A stretch of 64,000 bases of DNA from Humulus lupulus (Eukaryota; Streptophyta; Magnoliopsida; Rosales; Cannabaceae), in NCBI RefSeq assembly GCF_963169125.1, contig NC_084795.1:258163042-258227041 (forward strand), written 5' to 3'. The notes under the pieces are model-generated. The model was given only the letters and a program-made list of their open reading frames with translations. It searched no databases and had not been told where the DNA came from. Made by a program: the position numbers and the translations under genes. Positions 57,529-64,000 of the stretch are shown piece by piece; within the stretch, counting starts at the first letter, position 1, and every line of letters begins with the position of its first letter.

Positions 57529-59853
57529 TACTTAACTTAAAACTACAAATTATCAATAAAATATAAATCAATCACATTTGCTCAATAAAACTTCTATTCA
57601 CACAAATTTTAAGAAATAGCACAACATATAAAAAATATGTAAGATATGAGAAAAAAATACCAAAAACAATCATATCTCTATTTCTTTAGGGTTTTAACTA
57701 ATCTATGATATCCTTGTCGCAGTTGGTGAGAGTCAAAAAATATCACTAGTTAAATAGAGTTGTAAACTCATTTAAATATGGACGCCACTATTAACAACAT
57801 ACTATTCGATCAAAATAAGAAAACAAAGTCTCTTATTTTATGAGCTAGACCCACAGTTTCGATAATCATAGATTTAGTCCTAGTAGTCACAGTAGGGGTG
57901 AGTCTAGTAGAATTTGACCTATAATTATCCATCTTTTGAAATATAACATTGTCAAAATAACTAATGAACACATTCTGTAGGGGGACGAATCAAAGCGCCT
58001 CAAGGCCCTATTAAGCTATTGACTATGTTAAACCAACGACGGAGATCGAATAAAATTCTTAAAATAAGCTCATTATTAAATTAAAAATAGTATTTTTACT
58101 ATTTATTTTTAGAAAATTAATGACTACGGTTTTCCAAAAAAATATTAAACAAATTAAATTTTTAAAACCAAAGTCATATAATTTCCTATTAATTCTAAAG
58201 TGTCACATTGAAACAAATTCAATTAATTTAGAATTAATTTGTTGCTAAACAATATTTAGGTTTAACTAATATATTGAACCTATACAATTAAGTCTAACTA
58301 AGGTAAATGGGTCTTAACAATTGGGCTTGTATGAAGGAGGGCTGGGTCCAGTATGTCATTCCCACTACAAAGGCCCCCAACCTTCCATATAAGGTCCAAA
58401 AGAGAGGAATTTAAACCTTCGTTTTATTAATTGTTATTAATTGACTAGACCCACTATAGTCATGCAAAAAAAATGAGCATTCACAAGTAGAATCATCCAT
58501 AAGAGAGGAATTTAAACTTTACATTTTCTAATGGGCCCAAATAAAACCTATCATTTTATGAATATTTTATTTGGTAAAAACCATATATCTAACAAACATA
58601 TGGGCCACTATATGCATCTATGCCCAATTGCAAAAATATCACATATAGTGCAAACAAACATGTTATAATTGGATGGGCCTAATCATGTTACTATATGAGC
58701 AATTCTATGAATTATGCAATAATACCACAATTTATTTCATTTGCAAAAATACCACAATAAATTATCTAGGACTTATTAAAAAATTCAAATTAATTAAATT
58801 TTTACAAAGAATAAGACAATTTAAATGAAATTTATCAACAATTAACAATAGTTAATTTAAATTTCATTTATCAACATTCAACTTAGTTTAGGTTAATTTA
58901 AAAAAATATATATTAATTTAATTTAAATAGAATTTATCAACAATTAACCAAAGTTAATTTAAATTCTATTTATTAAAAAAAATATTTCATTAATTGGCTG
59001 AAAAAAATGATATTTTTAAAAATTTAACCAAATTTAAATTTTAAAATCAATATCTTAACTGTTTTTCAAAAATATATTGTGTTGTTACAGCTATAGCTAA
59101 TATTTTAACCATTAAAAAAATAAAATATTAATAGTTATAACAATCCTAAAATCTTTCCAAATAGTTAAGAATATCTAACTAACAATATTCAAATTTCAAA
59201 TAATTTAAATATTAAAAACTATAGAATAAAAGATATTCATATTTTCAAATAAAGAATTAATAAAAATATCAACAATTTAAAAGAAAATATCTTAAATATC
59301 TGATATCTTAATTCTAATCATTTAATATATTAAAAGATTTAAAATTATGTTGTTAGTCTATTTTTAAATTTGAATTTGAATCTTTGTAGAAAATATCTAA
59401 TTATTTAAATCTCAACTAACAAAAATATCTTATTTTAAAAAACAATTTTAAATACAAAAACAAATCTAATATTTTTTTCTTTGATTATAAAAAATTAATT
59501 TTCACATTTTTATTTCTTCAATTAAAACAAATTAATTTTTTTTGGATGAATAGTACCATGGGTACTATTCATAGATTGGCAGGTGCGCGCGGGCGCGCAG
59601 GCGGTGCGCGATTTTTCAAACCAAAACCATTTTGTAATTAATTTTTAACATGTTTTACACAAAATAAAGCATATATAAAAATTAATAGCATAGAAAACAC
59701 ACAAAAATAACCTAAAAATTACTAATAATCACATAAAATTCAATATGCTTCATAAAAACATGAAAACCATCCAATTATTCAAAAATATCAAATAATCCAA
59801 TTTTAAATATGTTCATTCATGAAAATAAAGATTAACCTGACTTTGAGGCTAGT
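57529..59853 (-). other. Copia untranslated leader
   Basis: A 2.3-kb, very AT-rich leader lies between 5' LTR and gag, without coding signal. A tRNA-Met primer site was not seen after the LTR. The minus-strand sequence there reads ACTAGCCTCAAAGTCAGG. One sharply different spot is a perfect hairpin followed by a GC-rich run (59546-59612). Confidence 0.55.
59546..59572. repeat. Perfect 12-bp stem hairpin in copia leader
   Basis: ATGAATAGTACC (59546-59557) and GGTACTATTCAT (59561-59572) are exact inverse repeats around ATG. A GC-rich run (GGTGCGCGCGGGCGCGCAGG) starts 10 bases later. It lies about 280 bases downstream of the 5' LTR on the element's sense (minus) strand, where packaging or dimerisation signals are common. 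Confidence 0.7.
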
Positions 59854-61712
59854 TGTTTATGAAAACTTATACATGATCTTTATTTATTTTCATGTAGATC
59901 TAATATTAAACAAATTAATATGAGATAACCTAGAACATGTTTCTAAAATTGAATTCAAAGAGAAACAATGATAAGAATACTTACAGTATACGCAGCGGAA
60001 TGAATGAGTCATTCCTTCAATTTCTCTAACCCTTGTATCCTTTTTGTCGCAGAGAATTATCAAGAAGCTGAACCGATCTTCTATTTTCTTCACAGTCTTC
60101 CAAAGTATCCTTAGAATCACCTAGACTAGATTGGGAAATTCTCAACACATGATATAGATATAGAGAGAAGAAGAGAAAATAACAAAGAGGCTTAGAAAAT
60201 GATTTGTGTTTAGAAAGAATCTAAAACCTATCAGAAAATCTGACTTGTGACTTGTCAAACTCGTGTTTTGACTTCTCTCTAAGCACTCATTTTATAAACT
60301 CCATTAGGCCATTTAATTTAATTAAAAAATCAATAAAATAATAGCCAATTAGAAGCCCTAGGTCGAAATTATCATGGGATTTAGGCCCGTGAAATTTCCC
60401 ATTTGATTATAAGCCCATTGGACTTAAAATCAAGGCATGTATTATTTTCTATTGATTTAATTAATTAAATAATTATTTAAATTCTTTATCAAATTAATTA
60501 TTTATAATTTGAACATTGATTTAAACTTATTTATTAATTTAGATACCAATTTATCTTAATTAATAAATCTGCTCTAATTTATCATTTCTTCTCAAAATTA
60601 CATAACGCTGTAAAACTAACCAAAATTGACCTAGTCAACTTTGATAATACTAATTGATAATTAAATCAATTAATTGAGACTATCTAGATGATTTTATCCA
60701 AGGTACAATGAGAACCATGGGCCTATAAAATCAAGCTCCAATAAGTTATCATAAATCTAACAAATAAATTTACTAACTTATTAATTCCTCGTGACTCCAC
60801 TATAGACTCAGAATTGCACACTTGAATTCATAGAACGCTCTATAACAAATATAGATACGCTATTAATTATCCATTGTTACAACCATAATTGTCACTCAAT
60901 CCTCTATAGACGGTCTACAAAGAGATAGGACTAAAATAGTGTTTTACCCCTCATTGTATTTTATCCTTAAAACACTTAGTTCCTTGTAAATGATATTTCA
61001 GTAAACTAATTTAATTGCTTAAATGAGATCTCTATCATTTAACACCTTGAACCAAACTAAAAGCAAACCATCATTTCACTTCTTCATCTGAATCTATAGA
61101 TGTTCATATCTAGGATTAACACTCCCACTCAATTATACTACCGAGTTCCCAAGATGCAAGTATGGGTCAGTCCGTAGGGTAAGCTGGTAACGAACAAGTC
61201 AAAGAACTCAAATAATACAATAAGTTAGAATACTAACCACTCAAAATTGAGATTGAATTGACCTATGGAAACTATATGATATGACTAGAATAGATAAAAA
61301 CGGTATGTTTACTTATCTTATCAACTGTCAATATCAGTCCAGTCCGATGTCACAAATACATTCGATCTTATCTACTTTGCTAATGTTGTGGAATGAACAA
61401 AACACTGTGATGTGTAAGTAGATCATATCGTAGATTAGCAAGTCAGTGTAAATCATGTGCACTGACTAATCTTAGGACTAACTTATTTTGAACATATAAT
61501 CATATTTATATTCCACTGTGGTTACGTCACTATAAATACGTTTAGCTATATGCTCGAGATTTAATAGAAGTTTATATTAAACAAATAATCATGAAAATAA
61601 AACATGTGAGCAAAGTGATTGACCAAGTCAAAAAATAATTTCTATTCTTTTATTGATAATAAAATAAGATTACAAAGAAATTGAGTTTTAATTAGGGCAT
61701 AAAACCCCAACA
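59854..61712 (-). mobile_element. Copia 5' LTR
   Basis: 1859 bp; minus strand TGTTGGGGTTTTATG at the right end and CATAAACA at the left. It pairs with 51323-53169; scattered substitutions and a few indels between them suggest an insertion that is not recent. Confidence 0.92.
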
Positions 61713-61846
61713 ATTATGTGAATTGGTACAATCATCATTGGTAGAAATGCTATATTTTTTTCCATAAAATAGAAATTTCTTATTTTAGTTGTTACTTTAT
61801 CATCAAGTATAACTATTTTACCTTTTTTTTAAAAACATGTGTAGGT

Positions 61847-63935
61847 ATGGATCCATATATGCAATATAGATCGGTCTCACAAGATGAAGATAGTGTACAA
61901 CCATATATAGATTTGATGATAAATGATGCTATTAAAACGAGAACTCAAGGTCCTACCCAAATACGTGACATTTGGGGTAATCGTGATGGTAAGAAGACAC
62001 AAATCACATGTAACAATTTTGGGCAGCCACATGATGAAAATGCAAACAAACTCGCAAGTTTTATTTGGACATTAGCGCGAGCTGGAAATAATGCTCCAAT
62101 TAATTACAAATCTTGGCATGAAGTACCTGATAAATACAAAGATAGAAAGTGAAAAATCATTCAGGTAATTTTTTTAATTTTATTTAGTTTACCATTTTAG
62201 ATTACAGGTTAGAGTAATTTACTATGATTTCAATCATTTTAATTTTCTTTTATTGCTGGTTTTTTTTTTGGATATATTATTGCTAGTTAGTATATTTAAA
62301 CTTACTAATAATAGTGAATGCTTTTATTATTTTAGGAAAAAATTGACATTCCTCCCTTTGTGAAGAATTGGACTTTGAGGAATTGTGGTAGGAAACTTAG
62401 AAGTTGGAAATCTTATCTTAAGACAATTTATTATTTGGAACATTTTTCTTTTGAGGAGCAAGAAAAATATAAGGAAAAACCAGTATATGATGATCAATGG
62501 GAGGAAATGATAAAATATTGGGCAACAGAAAATGCAAAGGTACTTTTTGTTTCAAACTTTAATTAGCTATATTATTTTGATCATATACCAAGAATTTTAT
62601 ATTAGCTAATTGTAAATTTTAATGTTCTTTTAGCGTAAATGTGCCAAAAACAAGAATAGTCGTAGAGAAAAGAAATACAACCATGCAACTGACACAAAGA
62701 GTTTTGCACAAATTAGAGCATTGCATGTAAAACTTAAAAATTATTTTTAACATAAAAGTTGAAAATTGTTTTATAATTATGCATATTTTGATTAATTTTT
62801 AATAATAACAATAATATGTTCATTTGTAGAAAGGGGATGGTGGAAGCACTCCCACACGTGCAACTATATTTAAATTTTGCTACACAAAAAAGGATAAGAG
62901 TGTTGTTGATGAAAAAATAAAAGCAACTATGGTATGATTGAATACTTCTTAATTATTGTATTATTTCGAACTTGTTGTTTTATTACTTCTTAACTTATAT
63001 TAAATTATTGATAGTTAAAATTACAAGAGAAAGAATAATTGAATGAAGATGCATCAAAAGAAAAAAGTATGAATGACAATTTTTCTAAAGTTATGGTAAA
63101 GAAAAGCATGGATCTGTTTGAATGTATGGATTTGGTGTTTGCCTATCTGATGTGTGGGAAATCAAATCCACTTGGAGGCGAAATCAAGGCGAGTATGTAG
63201 ATGCTCTGATATCTAAAATAAATGAGTTGACATCTCAAGTTGAAACTCTTTTAAGAAAACATAACAATATCAATGACATATCCACTATACACGTTGAGGT
63301 TAGACTTTTAATGTATCTTTAATTTTGATTATTATTCAATAATTTGAAGTTATTAAAACTGAATATATATATATATGTGCAGGGTCCAACTTACAATGAC
63401 AATGTCATATCTTCACAACTGGTAAATTTATTATTTATTTTTAAATGATTTATAAGATTACTAACCAATAAACTAAATTTATTTTATTGATATATTATTA
63501 TATATGTAGGCAAAAAATGTTTGTACGTCACATAACAAAGAATCACAACGCCAACTATGGTTTTCATCTTCATCATATGATACTATTGTTGCTGAAGTAA
63601 ATAATAATTTGTTGTTACTTAAATAATGAAACATATCTTTTATTATAATGAATTCATTTGTGTATACATCCTCATGTCATAATTTATATTGTGCAAGTTG
63701 AAGAAGTTGTTAACTTAAGAGTGTCACTAATTATCCTCAAACAATTGCTATTGGTCTAGTTAGTAGTAAAGATCCATCAGAAGAAGTTGGAGGAAAAGTG
63801 CTCGGAGATTTTTTTTCTGAAGTTATTGTTCAAGATCCTATCAAGCCCAACGAGTCATTAACTAGGGCATATGGATGTTATAAGATAATTGGTGAAGTTG
63901 TTTGAGTGCCAATTGCATGGCCAACGACATTTGCG
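61847..63935 (+). pseudogene. TNP1/Transposase_24 protein of a CACTA element, multi-exon
   Basis: An acceptor (ATGTGTAG) precedes MDPYMQYRSVSQDEDSVQPY. Exons: about 61847-62164 (TQGPTQIRDIWGNRDG, ITCNNFGQPHDENANKLASF), 62337-62539 (IPPFVKNWTLRNCGRKLRSW, QWEEMIKYWATENAK), 62634-62726 (CAKNKNSRREKKYNHATDTK), 62830-62931 (FKFCYTKKDKSVVDEKIKAT), 63015-63300 (YVDALISKINELTSQVETLL), then pieces at 63384-63600 and about 63700-63935 (GKVLGDFFSEVIVQDPIKPN, VPIAWPTTFA). This is the full Transposase_24 layout through the AWP motif. Stops at about 63039 and 63903. The 5' exons are missing, probably on the other side of the copia element. The protein would bind CACTA subterminal repeats. Confidence 0.75.
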
Positions 63936-64000
63936 GTAAGTTTGATAAAATTTTAAAGTAATTGTCTTCCATTAAATATTATTATATATGTGTACAAATA

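Larger units (their letters stand above)
51323..61712 (-). mobile_element. Ty1/copia element, complete borders, TSD ATTAT
   Basis: ATTAT is perfect at 51318-51322 and 61713-61717. LTRs lie at 51323-53169 and 59854-61712. Coding order on the minus strand is gag, protease, integrase, RT, RNase H, which defines copia. Total 10.4 kb including a 913-bp CACTA insertion. It sits next to or within an intron of the plus-strand TNP1 gene that resumes at 61847. Confidence 0.95.

Noticed and set aside
1..64000. tRNA, rRNA or CRISPR features
   Set aside because: No cloverleaf-consistent A and B boxes, rRNA signatures or regularly spaced short repeats with unique spacers were seen; the tandem repeats present are LTR, subterminal or local duplications.

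Overview
This window is intergenic DNA of a flowering plant, most likely a eudicot. It is AT-rich and almost wholly built of nested transposable elements: Ty3/gypsy chromoviruses, Ty1/copia elements, several En/Spm-like CACTA DNA transposons, and a foldback MITE. No complete host gene, rRNA, tRNA or CRISPR was found. The only host coding sequence is short exon pieces carried inside CACTA-type elements. Several identifications below rest on remembered family motifs and were not searched.

Layout, left to right. (1) 1-2506 is the 3' end of a plus-strand chromovirus (integrase end, chromodomain, 3' LTR). It is inserted in RNase H of an oppositely oriented gypsy element (2507 to about 7171, minus), whose 5' LTR faces an inverted LTR copy and makes a 2.2-kb palindrome (6448-8659). 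(2) 8660-15405 is a CACTA-derived stretch carrying exon fragments of at least seven recognisable unrelated host genes: SEN1-like helicase, DEK1 calpain, BRIZ/BRAP2-type ubiquitin ligase, NRP/SET histone chaperone, ABCC transporter, GBA2-type glucosylceramidase and a MEE40-like PPR protein. It ends with a CACTA terminus set in a copia RNase H remnant. (3) 16026-18293 is a long-hairpin MITE split by a copia solo LTR (16069-17963, TSD ATTGT). (4) From 18905 runs a large CACTA element (CACTA-1) whose TNP2 transposase reads on the minus strand from about 43.5 kb down to 19.4 kb. It is interrupted by a full-length gypsy element (22215-31377) and by a second CACTA (31686-42924, TSD GTA). The second CACTA carries a TNP1-like gene, a gypsy solo LTR (37163-39116, TSD ATATA) and a captured receptor-kinase fragment. 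(5) 44.6-50.8 kb is a third, degraded CACTA-like segment with a C48 peptidase remnant and an F-box gene fragment. (6) 51323-61712 is a copia element with two LTRs and TSD ATTAT, itself hit by a 913-bp CACTA (55331-56243, TSD AGT). (7) 61847 to the end is a plus-strand TNP1 gene, possibly the other half of CACTA-1.

How it works together: nothing here looks autonomous now. Reverse transcriptase, RNase H and protease catalytic residues are mutated in several elements, and many stops are C-to-T/G-to-A changes, as expected of methylated heterochromatin. Direct flanking duplications give a readable insertion order. The most interesting biology is the DNA-level capture of many host exons, with splice sites retained, by CACTA elements.
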